Shown here piece after piece: positions 57,101 to 64,000 of a stretch of DNA of 64,000 nt. A program made the translations under genes and the position numbers. The DNA comes from Pontibacter virosus. GTDB taxonomy: Bacteria; Bacteroidota; Bacteroidia; Cytophagales; Hymenobacteraceae. The DNA is taken from assembly GCF_003096355.1 (NCBI RefSeq), contig NZ_QEKI01000001.1, forward strand, positions 558,001-622,000, given 5' to 3'. Under the pieces are notes generated by a model that saw only the letters and a list, made by a program, of their open reading frames with translations, searched no databases and was not told the DNA's origin. How positions within the stretch are numbered: the stretch's first letter is position 1; the number at the start of each line of letters is the position of its first letter.

Positions 57101-57935
57101 ATCTCCTGTTTCGACCCGCACAATCACAGTAAAAGCGACACGCTCCAACCCCGCCCCTGGCGTGCAGGAAGATGATCCGAATGATCAGGGAGAGGTATAC
57201 TACCTGGGCCTGGAGCTTCCTGAGGCAGACACTTACAACATTGCGATCAGCTATGACCACAAAGATGGCGCTACCGTCTACCGCAACAATGCCGGCGTAA
57301 CAGGCTATCCGTTTGGTGTCAGCAATGTGTTCACCATCACGGGAACCACGGCTAGCCCGGGTGCGCTTAGCTATTACTATTACTTCTACGACCTGAAGGT
57401 GCGTGCGCTCGGCTGTGTTAGCCCAAGGGTGGCGGTACCAGTGGAAAAAGGCACTCCCATTCCAACCCCACTTATCACACGCCAGGGCCTCAGCCTGCAG
57501 TCAAGTGTAGCAGATGGCAACCAGTGGTACCTGAACAGCCAGCCTATACCTGGTGCAACGGAGCAAACCTTTACCCCGACGGAAAGCGGCGACTACAGCG
57601 TGCAGGCCCAGTGGAAAGGCTGTGTTTCTACACGATCGCAGATCTATACCTTCGCTTACCAGGCTAATGGCCGTGAACTAAAGAAGGAACTGGTAGCCTC
57701 GCCTAACCCAAGCAATGGCGTATTTAAGGTGCAGTTTGAAACAACGCAACAGGAGGATTTATTCCTCAACGTGACGGATATGCTAGGCAACCTGATCTAC
57801 ACCCGCAAGGTGATTGGTTTCAATGGCTTCTACGAAGCTGACATCGACCTTTCGGGCAGGAGCTCTGGCATTTACCTCCTGCGGGTTAAGTTCGGTGACC
57901 AGTCCTTTACCCAGAAACTGGTGCTGCAGCGCTAA
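54174..57935 (+). CDS. Secreted S8 subtilisin-like protease with T9SS sorting domain
   Basis: A 1253-residue exported protease. Order: signal peptide (1-21); propeptide; S8 catalytic domain with Asp130 (Ile-Trp-Asp-Gly-Gly), His157 (His-Ala-Thr-His-Val-Ala-Gly) and Ser390 (Gly-Thr-Ser-Met-Ala-Ala-Pro); a jelly-roll domain (about 470-590); a GEVED-type domain with Tyr-Val-Asp-Trp-Asn-Gly-Asn-Gly (about 595-740); a CARDB-like domain (about 745-860); Ig-like repeats with Phe-Trp-Tyr-Asn; and a C-terminal type A T9SS domain (about 1178-1253) with Pro-Asn-Pro-Ser-Asn-Gly and a Lys-Leu-Val-Leu end. It is secreted by the type IX system and kept at or released from the surface to digest proteins. Confidence 0.93.
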   Translation: MRGLSLWLMAAALTTTSVGLAQQGGSLPVRANVQELGRIAAAEDKDYRIKRAEAIALAKQNGWEIEKTYQDGTHISLQHLDELGMPVYYITYNNAAAITTRTNQLWAGGQLGLNLSGASNSVTDKMGIWDGGLVRESHVELRGRVEQKDNPSKLNDHATHVAGTLIASGQSSLAKGMAHGVKKLHAYDFNNSATEMAEAAQANMLVSNHSYGTIAGWRYNSERKGTDDDPYWEWWGTPQVSETEDYKFGYYDETSVSWDRIAYNAPYFLIVKSGGNNRQEPGPAVGKPYMQRNSNGNFTLVAQRPDNISNNDGYDAIATYGTAKNILTVGAVSNIPGGYNQPSDVKVTGFSSFGPTDDGRIKPDLVGGGEKILSTTSVNDKSYKVLSGTSMAAPNVSGSMLLLQEHYANVNSGQFMRAATLKGLAIHTADEAGEAPGPDYKHGWGLLNASRAASMITNARGTHLMQERSLEQGKTYTFEVIASGAGPLVSTISWTDPEGAAHPMYSSLNNRSPRLVNDLDVRITHRGNTIMPWVLNPNAPELPATRGDNVVDNVEQVLISNPIPGETYTITVSHKRTLQKGPQEYSVLVSGVGGTAYCASTPTSEAGSRISKITFDDLTTSFGGCATYRLQEEMLLTFEPGQTKVATFELGTCGANASKAAKVYVDWNGNGSFEDEGEEAAVSTVMNGVGVFNASISAPSFLQPGHITRMRIVLVETSDPAGISPCGTYTRGETQDYIIQVARPASDIVLQQVVPVGASLCAGTTQQFIVTLRNNGMRDQKDIPVSLEVYRSGSKVATLTAVYAKVLKSFDSDDILLTADFQTEAGATYELIASAGAGNDAVPENNTLSKTYGVGGNTAAPQAVATHCGDQLSYTLTGTGDGTVFWYNTASGGMPLAAGNATTIPTSSLNGTLYASLNDFSATVGPATKKFASGGGYNQFTPDVIVDTKAPMLLESARLYIGNSGKITFTAYNSNGSPVSTRTITVKATRSNPAPGVQEDDPNDQGEVYYLGLELPEADTYNIAISYDHKDGATVYRNNAGVTGYPFGVSNVFTITGTTASPGALSYYYYFYDLKVRALGCVSPRVAVPVEKGTPIPTPLITRQGLSLQSSVADGNQWYLNSQPIPGATEQTFTPTESGDYSVQAQWKGCVSTRSQIYTFAYQANGRELKKELVASPNPSNGVFKVQFETTQQEDLFLNVTDMLGNLIYTRKVIGFNGFYEADIDLSGRSSGIYLLRVKFGDQSFTQKLVLQR

Positions 57936-57956
57936 GAAGCCCTAAACAATATGAAG

Positions 57957-57986
57957 AGCCCCGGCCCATTGGTTGGGGCTTTTTTA
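57957..57986 (+). terminator. Terminator after the S8 protease gene
   Basis: Stem AGCCCC / GGGGCT with TTTTTT following. Confidence 0.82.
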
Positions 57987-58144
57987 TGACCCGGTGCCGG
58001 CACTGTCGTCAGGTATAAGGCCGTGCCCAGCGAATAGGTATAGGAGCACAACTCATTTCTATACCGGCCGCTGGCCTGCTGCTCTATTTTGCCAAATCGC
58101 CTGTTATACCTATCTTCATCAAAACAAAAGATAAAACAGAGACT

Positions 58145-58762
58145 ATGAAGAAATTACTACTCGCCATGGGTGTAGCATTTATGTTCGCCTCCTGCGCCCA
58201 GCAGCCACAGGTTAGCAATACCAGCACCCAAACCGAAGAGCTTGAGCAGGTTCCTGAGGCACAGCAGCTAGCCTCGCCGGTAACAGCTACGCAACAGGCC
58301 TTCTATTCGCAGCTAAGCAAGCTGTGTGGCAAAAGCTTCAGGGGTGTGGCTGTGTTTCCGGCTGATGGCAAAGACCCGTTTGCAGGCAAGGAACTGACCA
58401 TGCACGTGCAGGCTTGCTCCGACACCACCATCCGTATTCCTTTTCATGTCGGGGAGGACAAGTCCAGAACCTGGGTGATCCGCCAAATGGAAGAAGGCCT
58501 GCAGTTGAAGCATGACCACCGCCACGAGGACGGCACTCCCGATGAAGTAACCATGTACGGCGGCATTGCCATGGACACAGACGATGCCAGCACCATGCGC
58601 TTCCCAGCCGACGCCTTTACCGCCCAGTTGATACCTGCCGCCTCCACCAACGAGTGGAACCTGGTGCTGAGCCCCGACGGTCGCACGTTCAGCTACATCC
58701 TCAAGCGCGACAACCAGCTCCGCTTTCAGGCTGATTTTGACCTGACCAAACCGATTAATTAG
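58145..58762 (+). CDS. Conserved lipoprotein, unknown function
   Basis: A 205-residue lipoprotein: signal ending Phe-Ala-Ser-Cys (Cys17), a Gln/Thr/Glu-rich linker, then a single domain with Phe-Tyr-Ser-Gln-Leu-Ser-Lys-Leu-Cys-Gly-Lys-Ser-Phe-Arg-Gly, Leu-Thr-Met-His-Val, Leu-Lys-His-Asp-His-Arg-His-Glu-Asp-Gly and Phe-Pro-Ala-Asp. The His-Asp-His-Arg-His-Glu-Asp run could bind metal. The same build occurs in Bacteroidota proteins of unknown role. Single gene, strong terminator after. Confidence 0.75.
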   Translation: MKKLLLAMGVAFMFASCAQQPQVSNTSTQTEELEQVPEAQQLASPVTATQQAFYSQLSKLCGKSFRGVAVFPADGKDPFAGKELTMHVQACSDTTIRIPFHVGEDKSRTWVIRQMEEGLQLKHDHRHEDGTPDEVTMYGGIAMDTDDASTMRFPADAFTAQLIPAASTNEWNLVLSPDGRTFSYILKRDNQLRFQADFDLTKPIN

Positions 58763-58788
58763 GTTATACCTGCTATACCTTAAAACAG

Positions 58789-58821
58789 GAAGGCCCGGAG
58801 CTGCTATAGCTCCGGGCCTTC
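58789..58821. terminator. Bidirectional terminator between lipoprotein and DUF5916 genes
   Basis: A perfect 14-pair stem around GCTAT, with T-rich sequence on both strands. Confidence 0.88.
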
Positions 58822-58842
58822 TCTTTGAGGCAAACTTTTAAT

Positions 58843-61377
58843 CTACGACTTCGAAAACCGCTTCTTTAGTACCTGGTAGTCGATAAAGTAGAGCACGCGC
58901 ACCGACAGGCTGTTGGTCTGCGGCCCGGTTATGGTGCGGGTAAAGTTTTCGTGGTAGCGCGGCACGATGTCTCCCTGGCTTTCCAGAATGGCGTTCTTCC
59001 ACATGATGCTGATCTCGCTGCCTGGCGCAAACCACCACGAGTAAATCATGTCGATGTTGAAAGCATTGTAGTTGATGTCGTGGTTCGGCAGCTCGTTTTC
59101 GGGGAAGTAGCCACCAAGCGGGTAGCTGCTGGTTAGCAACTCTCCTTTATCACCAAGCTGGAAGAAGCGGTTGTACTCGGCTTTGGACCAATAGTGCCGC
59201 GCCCGCAACGACAGCGACATGCGGTTGTTGAAAATATATGAACTGGTGAGTGTATTGTCCACTGTGTTCACGTCGCGCAGACCAAAGATAATGTCTTGCT
59301 GCCTACCCATTTCAGTGTTCCGGGTAAAATGGTTAGCATAGCCTATGTCGTCGCGGTTGCTGTTGCGGCTATAGCTGTAGACGAACATCAGCTTGTCGTT
59401 TACCCGGAAGCGTGGCGAAAGCTCGTAGCCAAAATTCTGACGCTCGTGCTCGTCGAAATTACGGTAATCCAGTCTTATGTCAAGTGCGAGTCGCTTGCGG
59501 TAGTCCGACGATATCCAGCCACCTATACTGCGGTTCACCGGAAAGGTATAGTAACGGCCCGCTACACGTGGCTCGAAGAAGTCGTAGGTCTTCACCGGCT
59601 CCAGGTTAAAGTTGGTGCCCACGCTCAGGAAGTTGCGGAACGTACCGCTCACCCTACCGTAAATCACGAAGTTCTGAAAATCATCAGGCTTATACCGGCG
59701 GCTGTAGGTAGCGCCCAGTTGGGTATTCATGTTGAGGAGCTTCCAGAAAGGCTGGTAGATGTTATACCTAAGGTTCAGGTCCTCGTCCACGGTGTTGCGG
59801 ATGAAGTTGATGCCCATGTCATTCGGGTCATAGGTGTCGGACTTCATGGAGTGGGTAAACCGGTACTGGAAATTACCGCTCACCTTGCCCCCGCCGATGC
59901 TGTACATGTGCCCCAGCTGCGCGTCGCCGGGGTAGTACTTCTGGCTCAGGGCGGCGCTGCCTTCCACGGCATATCGGTTGCCCTTATTCGCCACCCGGAA
60001 CAGCATACCGGTCAGGTTGGCGTCGTAGGTGCTTCCTTCGCGCAGCACGTTGGTGTTCACCAGCGTTACGTAGGAGTTGTTTTTAAGCGACTGATCGAGC
60101 ACCAGAATGTTGTAGTTGGTGAGCGGCTGCGTTTCTTTCTGGAAGCGGTTGCCTTCGCTGTCTTCGAGTGTGGCAAACTGCCGGCCCACCACGGCATTGA
60201 ACAAACCGATGCCTAAGCCCGACTGCGTGCGGCCTGATATTTTGGTACCGTTCAACATCTTGGTTTCACGCGGATTCTCGATGATGATGTTGCCCTGCTC
60301 GCGCTCCTCGCGCGCGTTCAGAAAGTTGATGGGTGTGCCACCAATGCGGCGCGAGTACAGGAAACCCCCTTTGTTGAACAGTTCAGTCCCCTCCATAAAG
60401 AAAGGCCGGTACTCGTTGAACTGCACCTCGAAAGGCGACAGGTTGAGCACCTGGTTATCGGACTGCACCTGGCTGAAGTCAGGTATAAGCGTCATGTCGA
60501 GTGTGAAGGCGTCGCTGATGCCGTACTTCACGTCCATACCGCCGCTGAAGTTGACGTTGTTTTCGTAGTTCGTTGAGCCATCCTCGTTGTGCACCGGGTA
60601 CTTCTCCACATAACCAGATACATAGGGCGAGAGCGACAAACGTAGCGGTGCCTCCACATCTTTGAGCCCCCTCAACCTGCCAAACTGGTTGGTGAACCCG
60701 CTGATGGCCGGGTCTACGTGGTTCCAGAAAAATGTTTCGCGCGATGATTGGCGGTGACGCTGGAAGTTAAGTCCCCAGAGTTGCTCCGGCTTTTTGCTGA
60801 AACGGATGGCCGAGTAAGGTATACGCATCTCCACCACCCAGCTATTCCCCTCTGCTTTGGCGCTACTCTCCCACACCGCATTCCAGGTAAAATCTTCGCC
60901 GTTAGAGGAGTAGCGGGCGTCGAGCTGCACGCCGGCTGGTGTCACGAAAAAACCAAAACCGTTGATTTGGTCGTTGTACGTATCGAAGAACACCCCGAAA
61001 TAATCCGTATTGCCCAGGTCGTCGCGTTTGCCCAACTGCCTGAAGATACTGTCCTGCGACACGTCTTGCATGTAGGCTCCGATGTAGATGGCCATATCGT
61101 CATAGAGCACGCGCACCTGCGTCGGGTGCACTTCCTTTAAACCGGGCTTGGGCTTATTCTGAATGAAATCTGTAGCAACTTCGGCCTGTTGCCATACGGC
61201 CTCGTCCAGAGAGCCGTCAATCTTGATCGGCTCCGAGACGCGCGATGCCTGCATTTGTTTTACATTCGCGAAGACGGGCGTTCTCCTCTCCTGCGCCCCT
61301 ACCTGTTGCCACGCCAGCACAGCCAACAAGAGTACAAGCATCCGCACGAAAACAGGTATAGGTATAGAGCAATTCAT
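58843..61377 (-). CDS. DUF5916 outer-membrane protein with CBM9-like domain
   Basis: An 844-residue protein: signal peptide (hydrophobic about 12-25, ending Gly-Ala-Gln), a CBM9-like sugar-binding domain opening Ile-Lys-Ile-Asp-Gly-Ser-Leu-Asp-Glu-Ala-Val-Trp (about 55-235), then a long region of beta strands ending in a barrel, as in the DUF5916 family. Asn-Glu-Tyr-Arg-Pro-Phe-Phe-Met-Glu-Gly is a family mark. Carbohydrate binding at the outer membrane is inferred from the N-terminal domain. Met at 61377 is chosen because a promoter box lies between it and 61443. Confidence 0.88.
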   Translation of the reverse strand: MNCSIPIPVFVRMLVLLLAVLAWQQVGAQERRTPVFANVKQMQASRVSEPIKIDGSLDEAVWQQAEVATDFIQNKPKPGLKEVHPTQVRVLYDDMAIYIGAYMQDVSQDSIFRQLGKRDDLGNTDYFGVFFDTYNDQINGFGFFVTPAGVQLDARYSSNGEDFTWNAVWESSAKAEGNSWVVEMRIPYSAIRFSKKPEQLWGLNFQRHRQSSRETFFWNHVDPAISGFTNQFGRLRGLKDVEAPLRLSLSPYVSGYVEKYPVHNEDGSTNYENNVNFSGGMDVKYGISDAFTLDMTLIPDFSQVQSDNQVLNLSPFEVQFNEYRPFFMEGTELFNKGGFLYSRRIGGTPINFLNAREEREQGNIIIENPRETKMLNGTKISGRTQSGLGIGLFNAVVGRQFATLEDSEGNRFQKETQPLTNYNILVLDQSLKNNSYVTLVNTNVLREGSTYDANLTGMLFRVANKGNRYAVEGSAALSQKYYPGDAQLGHMYSIGGGKVSGNFQYRFTHSMKSDTYDPNDMGINFIRNTVDEDLNLRYNIYQPFWKLLNMNTQLGATYSRRYKPDDFQNFVIYGRVSGTFRNFLSVGTNFNLEPVKTYDFFEPRVAGRYYTFPVNRSIGGWISSDYRKRLALDIRLDYRNFDEHERQNFGYELSPRFRVNDKLMFVYSYSRNSNRDDIGYANHFTRNTEMGRQQDIIFGLRDVNTVDNTLTSSYIFNNRMSLSLRARHYWSKAEYNRFFQLGDKGELLTSSYPLGGYFPENELPNHDINYNAFNIDMIYSWWFAPGSEISIMWKNAILESQGDIVPRYHENFTRTITGPQTNSLSVRVLYFIDYQVLKKRFSKS

Positions 61378-61409
61378 AAAGTAAGAGGAGAATCTGGGTA
61401 CGTATGACA

Positions 61410-61417
61410 CAAAGGTA
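61410..61417 (-). promoter_or_regulatory. Promoter -7 box TACCTTTG of the DUF5916 gene
   Basis: Minus-strand TAnnTTTG match, part of TATACCTTTG and so fused with the iterated motif; 33 bases before the ATG. Confidence 0.55.
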
Positions 61418-61530
61418 TAGAATAGATGCCCTTGAGGCCACAATACCTGCTATTTCCTGGCAACAAAACGCTTAACCGAAGCATAAAACGGGCAAACGCG
61501 GCTTTTTACCTGATCAAGGGCCAGAAACAG

Positions 61531-61565
61531 AAAGCGCCACACCCGGCTGACAGGTATGGCGCTTT
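61531..61565 (-). terminator. Hairpin after the GroES-like gene
   Basis: Stem AAAGCGCCA / TGGCGCTTT with a long loop containing CAGGTAT; a moderate T-rich stretch follows on the minus strand. Confidence 0.6.
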
Positions 61566-61585
61566 AGCAAAGGCTGAGACAAGGC

Positions 61586-61981
61586 TTACAAATCCTCTTC
61601 GCGTACCAGCATCAGCACAGCCGACTGCGGCACTATAAAGTATTTTTCACCTATGTAGTTGATTTCGATGGCATCGCGCTGCAGGTAGATGGCCAGGTCG
61701 CCCTCTTTTATCTGAAGCGGCAGGTAGCGCACCTGCTCCTGTTCCTCGTCGCTGAGCACCTCTTCATCAAAGCCATAGTCGGCAGGCATCGGGTAGCCGG
61801 GGCCCACCCGCATCACATAGCCTTCCTGTACCTTTTCTTTTTCCTGCACGCCCGGTGGCAGGTATAGACCGCTTTTGGTTTGCTCCCGCGAGCTTTTCGG
61901 CTTGATTAGCACACGGTCGCCTACAATGATAATCTTCTCGAGTTTGTTGCTTTCTGAAATTCTCATGGATAAGGTATGCAT
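61586..61981 (-). CDS. Divergent GroES-like co-chaperonin protein
   Basis: A 131-residue protein (126 from the Met at 61966) with the GroES beta-barrel marks: Ile-Ile-Val-Gly-Asp-Arg-Val-Leu-Ile-Lys-Pro, Lys-Ser-Gly-Leu-Tyr-Leu-Pro-Pro (mobile loop region), Gly-Tyr-Val-Met-Arg-Val-Gly-Pro-Gly and a late Ile-Val-Pro-Gln-Ser-Ala-Val-Leu. It is longer than GroES (about 97) by an acidic insertion (about 68-95, Asp-Glu-Glu-Val-Leu-Ser-Asp-Glu-Glu-Gln-Glu-Gln). No groEL is adjacent. It may serve a special substrate or act without GroEL. It follows a lipoprotein gene by two bases. Confidence 0.82.
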   Translation of the reverse strand: MHTLSMRISESNKLEKIIIVGDRVLIKPKSSREQTKSGLYLPPGVQEKEKVQEGYVMRVGPGYPMPADYGFDEEVLSDEEQEQVRYLPLQIKEGDLAIYLQRDAIEINYIGEKYFIVPQSAVLMLVREEDL

Positions 61982-61983
61982 GA

Positions 61984-62511
61984 TTAAATAGGATCTGCAG
62001 TTACTTTAAAGCGCATGGCCGCCTTGATCTCAACGTCACGCGTGATGGGCTTGGCAATAGCAGCTCTCGTTTTTACCGTATACGTTTCTCCTTTGATATA
62101 CTTGTCCAGCTTGGCATTGGTCGATTTTAACTCAATGGCTTTCACGCCCTTCGGCACTTCATTCAGGTAAGCAATCTTCGTCTCCTCTCCTTTGTCGTTG
62201 CTCAGGTAAATCTCGATGCTACGCAAAAAGTCAAAATTCTCGTCCGATGGATTTGCGATGGTGAGCGCGAGTTTGTTCAGGCTCACGTCCTTTACCAGCT
62301 CGGCGCGGGTCTTGTTGTTCTTAAAGGTTTCCGAAGAGTTCGTCTTCACTGGTATAGGCGATAGTGGTGTAACTACGCCTATTGGGAAAGTTGATTCGAT
62401 GCGAATGGTTTCTTCCTGGTTGATATAGAAAGTAAGCAGATCGTCTACCTTGTCGCAGGATGTTGCTATAAACGCAAACAACATCAGCGTTGCCAGTAAT
62501 AGGTTTTTCAT
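61984..62511 (-). CDS. Lipoprotein with LEA-like beta domain, unknown function
   Basis: A 175-residue lipoprotein: signal ending Ala-Thr-Ser-Cys (Cys19), then Asp-Lys-Val-Asp-Asp-Leu-Leu-Thr-Phe and a beta-sandwich-like domain with Asn-Lys-Leu-Ala-Leu-Thr-Ile-Ala-Asn-Pro-Ser-Asp-Glu-Asn-Phe-Asp-Phe-Leu. Similar proteins occur in Cytophagales. The GroES-like gene starts two bases after its stop, so both are made from one transcript, an odd pair. Confidence 0.7.
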   Translation of the reverse strand: MKNLLLATLMLFAFIATSCDKVDDLLTFYINQEETIRIESTFPIGVVTPLSPIPVKTNSSETFKNNKTRAELVKDVSLNKLALTIANPSDENFDFLRSIEIYLSNDKGEETKIAYLNEVPKGVKAIELKSTNAKLDKYIKGETYTVKTRAAIAKPITRDVEIKAAMRFKVTADPI

Positions 62512-62569
62512 AAAAAGGGTGAAATTTAAAGTACTCTCTGTTAATTGTTTTAACCTTGCAAAGGCTTAA

Positions 62570-62596
62570 AAAAGGAGAGCAGCCTTGCGGGCTGCC
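62570..62596 (-). terminator. Terminator after hmgA
   Basis: Stem GCAGCC / GGCTGC; on the minus strand followed by TCTCCTTTTTTAAG. Confidence 0.78.
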
Positions 62597-62654
62597 CTTG
62601 TTATAATGCCTGCACAGAGTGCAAAATTAATCAAAATGATTGAGAGTAACGCGA

Positions 62655-63854
62655 TTAGTCAAACATGTCGGCGGCGCGGGTTGTGTCCGGGCCGTTTTCA
62701 AGCCAACTCATCGGGTAGTTTTTGTCCATCAGGCTCACCGCCTCCTCGGTCAGGTATAGCGGCTTAAAGGTGTCGATCATCACGGCGTACTCGTGCGTTT
62801 CTTTCTTGCCGATGCTCGCCTCCACTGTGCCTGGGTGCGGACCATGTGGTATACCGCCCGGGTGCACCGTAAACGAAGCCCTGTCCACGCCCTTGCGTGA
62901 CATAAAGTCGCCGGCCACGTAGTAAAGCACCTCATCGGAGTCTACGTTGGAGTGGTTATAAGGCGCAGGTATAGCCTGTGGATGGTAGTCGAACAGGCGC
63001 GGCACAAAGGAACAGATCACGAAGTTGTTTGCCTCGAAAGTCTGGTGCACGGGAGGTGGCTGGTGGATGCGGCCGGTTATGGGCTCAAAGTCGTAAATGG
63101 ACAGCGCATACGGGTAGAAGTAGCCGTCCCAACCCACCACGTCAAACGGGCTGAAGTCATAGTAGTACTGGTGCAGCAGGCCGTCTTTTTTGATTTGCAC
63201 CAAGTGCTCACCACCCTCTGTGTACTCGATCAACTCATGTGGGGCCCGGATGTCGCGCTCACAGAACGGCGAGTGCTCCAGCAGCTGCCCGAAGTGGTTG
63301 CGGTAGCGACGCGGCGTCTCTATTGGGCTGAACGATTCGGTGATCAGCAAACGGACCGGGCCGTCGTTGAAATGAAACTGGTGGATGATGGTGCGGGGAA
63401 TGACGATGTAATCACCCTCACGGAACTCCAGCTTACCCATCTGCGACAACAGTACACCGCTGCCCTCGTGCACAAACACCACCTCATCGGCCTGGCCGTT
63501 CTTGTAGTAGTAGTCCATTTTCAGCTCCGACGGATTGCAGATGCTGATGGCCACATCGCTGTTGAGCATCATGGTCTTGCGGGCATTCAGGTAGTCAGTA
63601 CCGGTGTTGGTCTGGTCGAGTGTTTTCAGGTGATGCGGCGCCAGCTTTATACCTTCGGCAATTTTGGGGGCGTAAGGTATAGGCTCCCCGATGCGGGTAA
63701 TGCGGGTCGGCGGATTCTTGTGGTACAGCAACGACGACAGACCGCTGAAGCCCAGCGTGCCCACGAGCTGCTCGGCATACAGACTGCCATCTTCCTGCCT
63801 GAACTGCGTGTGTCGCTTCTGAGGGAAGGTACCCAATTTGTGATAGTAAGCCAT
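62655..63854 (-). CDS. hmgA: Homogentisate 1,2-dioxygenase
   Basis: A 399-residue iron dioxygenase that opens the ring of homogentisate in tyrosine breakdown. It begins Met-Ala-Tyr-Tyr-His-Lys-Leu-Gly; the cupin parts show Ile-Pro-Arg-Thr-Ile-Ile-His-Gln-Phe-His-Phe, Val-Val-Gly-Trp-Asp-Gly-Tyr-Phe-Tyr-Pro, Asp-Glu-Val-Leu-Tyr-Tyr-Val and His-Pro-Gly-Gly-Ile-Pro-His-Gly-Pro-His-Pro-Gly. The iron ligands should be among these His/Glu residues. Met at 63854 is chosen over 63914, which overlaps the promoter box. Confidence 0.93.
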   Translation of the reverse strand: MAYYHKLGTFPQKRHTQFRQEDGSLYAEQLVGTLGFSGLSSLLYHKNPPTRITRIGEPIPYAPKIAEGIKLAPHHLKTLDQTNTGTDYLNARKTMMLNSDVAISICNPSELKMDYYYKNGQADEVVFVHEGSGVLLSQMGKLEFREGDYIVIPRTIIHQFHFNDGPVRLLITESFSPIETPRRYRNHFGQLLEHSPFCERDIRAPHELIEYTEGGEHLVQIKKDGLLHQYYYDFSPFDVVGWDGYFYPYALSIYDFEPITGRIHQPPPVHQTFEANNFVICSFVPRLFDYHPQAIPAPYNHSNVDSDEVLYYVAGDFMSRKGVDRASFTVHPGGIPHGPHPGTVEASIGKKETHEYAVMIDTFKPLYLTEEAVSLMDKNYPMSWLENGPDTTRAADMFD

Positions 63855-63911
63855 TCCTTTCTCTTTGGTTATGGTTTTCAAAAGCGATCCTACCGGGCGC
63901 TCTTGCTTATA

Positions 63912-63919
63912 CAAATATA
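63912..63919 (-). promoter_or_regulatory. Promoter -7 box TATATTTG of hmgA
   Basis: Minus-strand TAnnTTTG match 58 bases before the hmgA ATG at 63854. Confidence 0.5.
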
Positions 63920-63932
63920 CTATTCTGGTTGG

Positions 63933-64000
63933 TTATACGCCTCCTTTGGCCAAACGCTGCGCCTTACCAAATTGGCGGAGCGCCTCCTGAAACTCCTCGT
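63933..64000 (-). CDS. C-terminal end of an unknown protein (partial)
   Basis: A minus-strand frame enters from the right edge and stops with TAA at 63933-63935. The last 22 residues, Glu-Glu-Phe-Gln-Glu-Ala-Leu-Arg-Gln-Phe-Gly-Lys-Ala-Gln-Arg-Leu-Ala-Lys-Gly-Gly-Val, form a charged helix. Too short to identify; by its place beside hmgA it might belong to tyrosine catabolism. Confidence 0.5.
   Translation of the reverse strand, partial: EEFQEALRQFGKAQRLAKGGV

Larger units (their letters stand above)
1..64000. repeat. Iterated short motif TATACC / GGTATA, whole window
   Basis: Reading the whole window by eye I counted about 180 copies of TATACC or its complement GGTATA (error perhaps 10). 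Chance expectation for this hexamer on both strands at this base composition is about 27-31. The commonest extended form is CTATACCTG / CAGGTATAG. Copies lie in genes on both strands and in all frames (read as Ile-Pro, Tyr-Leu or Gly-Ile), between genes and in terminators. The palindromic form GGTATACC occurs about eleven times, against about one expected. The function is unknown. It behaves like the HIP1 sequence of cyanobacteria or the uptake sequences of Neisseria and Pasteurellaceae, but those are analogies only. Confidence 0.85.

Noticed and set aside
1..64000. CRISPR arrays, prophage or integrative element
   Set aside because: No evenly spaced direct repeats with unique spacers, no integrase, capsid, terminase or transfer genes were seen; repeats found are palindromic or the dispersed hexamer.

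Overview
The window looks like chromosomal DNA of a Bacteroidota bacterium of the order Cytophagales, most likely Hymenobacteraceae and close to Pontibacter; the genus is inferred, not proven. The signs are: a secreted protease with a type IX secretion C-terminal sorting domain; promoter-like boxes of the Bacteroidota form TAnnTTTG; the gene order DUF1599 / folP / cdaA; bL33 followed by the DUF4295 protein and ftsY; an SDR-type threonine dehydrogenase; a bacillithiol gene (bshC); and many lipoproteins and families seen mainly in this phylum. Base composition is about half G+C. No rRNA, CRISPR array, prophage or intact insertion sequence is visible. One tRNA (Asn) is present.

Layout. 1-5.3 kb: end of a membrane protein, a DJ-1/PfpI protein, two thioredoxin-fold proteins, a zincin-like protein, an NlpC/P60 hydrolase, a DUF1232 protein and a YgjP-like metallopeptidase. 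5.4-12.3 kb: a minus-strand operon tetR - tolC-like - membrane fusion protein - RND pump - an acyl-carrier-like protein that lacks the phosphopantetheine serine. 12.6-15.2 kb: a LiaF-like membrane protein, a LytS-type kinase and a LytTR regulator. 15.4-18.3 kb: a MITE-like repeat, pheS, a 3-hydroxyacyl-CoA dehydrogenase, an overlapping lipoprotein and tRNA-Asn. 18.4-25.7 kb: membrane and lipid genes, aroK, a DoxX/MauE protein, a hydrolase, DUF1599, folP, cdaA and small membrane proteins. 25.7-29.8 kb: threonine catabolism (kbl and tdh) around a proline-rich repeat protein. 30-35 kb: outer-membrane and lipoprotein genes with a duplicated DUF4403 tail, and a YihY protein. 35-44.7 kb: RNA modification (rlmN, mnmD, rimO), glutathione peroxidase, bshC and 5-formyl-THF cyclo-ligase. 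44.7-50.1 kb: a second MITE-like repeat, a lipoprotein, ftsY, DUF4295, rpmG, a PLDc_N protein, aminopeptidase P, rpmB and a tiny DUF5522 gene. 50.2-64 kb: rocD, hemB, a large S8/T9SS protease, a DUF5916 outer-membrane protein, a divergent GroES-like protein and homogentisate dioxygenase.

Most genes are housekeeping or envelope functions. The strongest unexplained signal is not a gene. The hexamer TATACC (reverse complement GGTATA), usually extended to CTATACCTG / CAGGTATAG, recurs roughly 180 times by eye, about once per 350 bases, on both strands, inside genes in all frames and between genes, where roughly 27-31 copies are expected by chance. It forms inverted repeats in terminators, overlaps several promoter boxes and seems to bias codon choice. 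Second in interest is the RND operon, whose pump carries an extra pair of hydrophobic segments and ends with a serine-less carrier-protein homologue. No complete new defence or mobile system was found.
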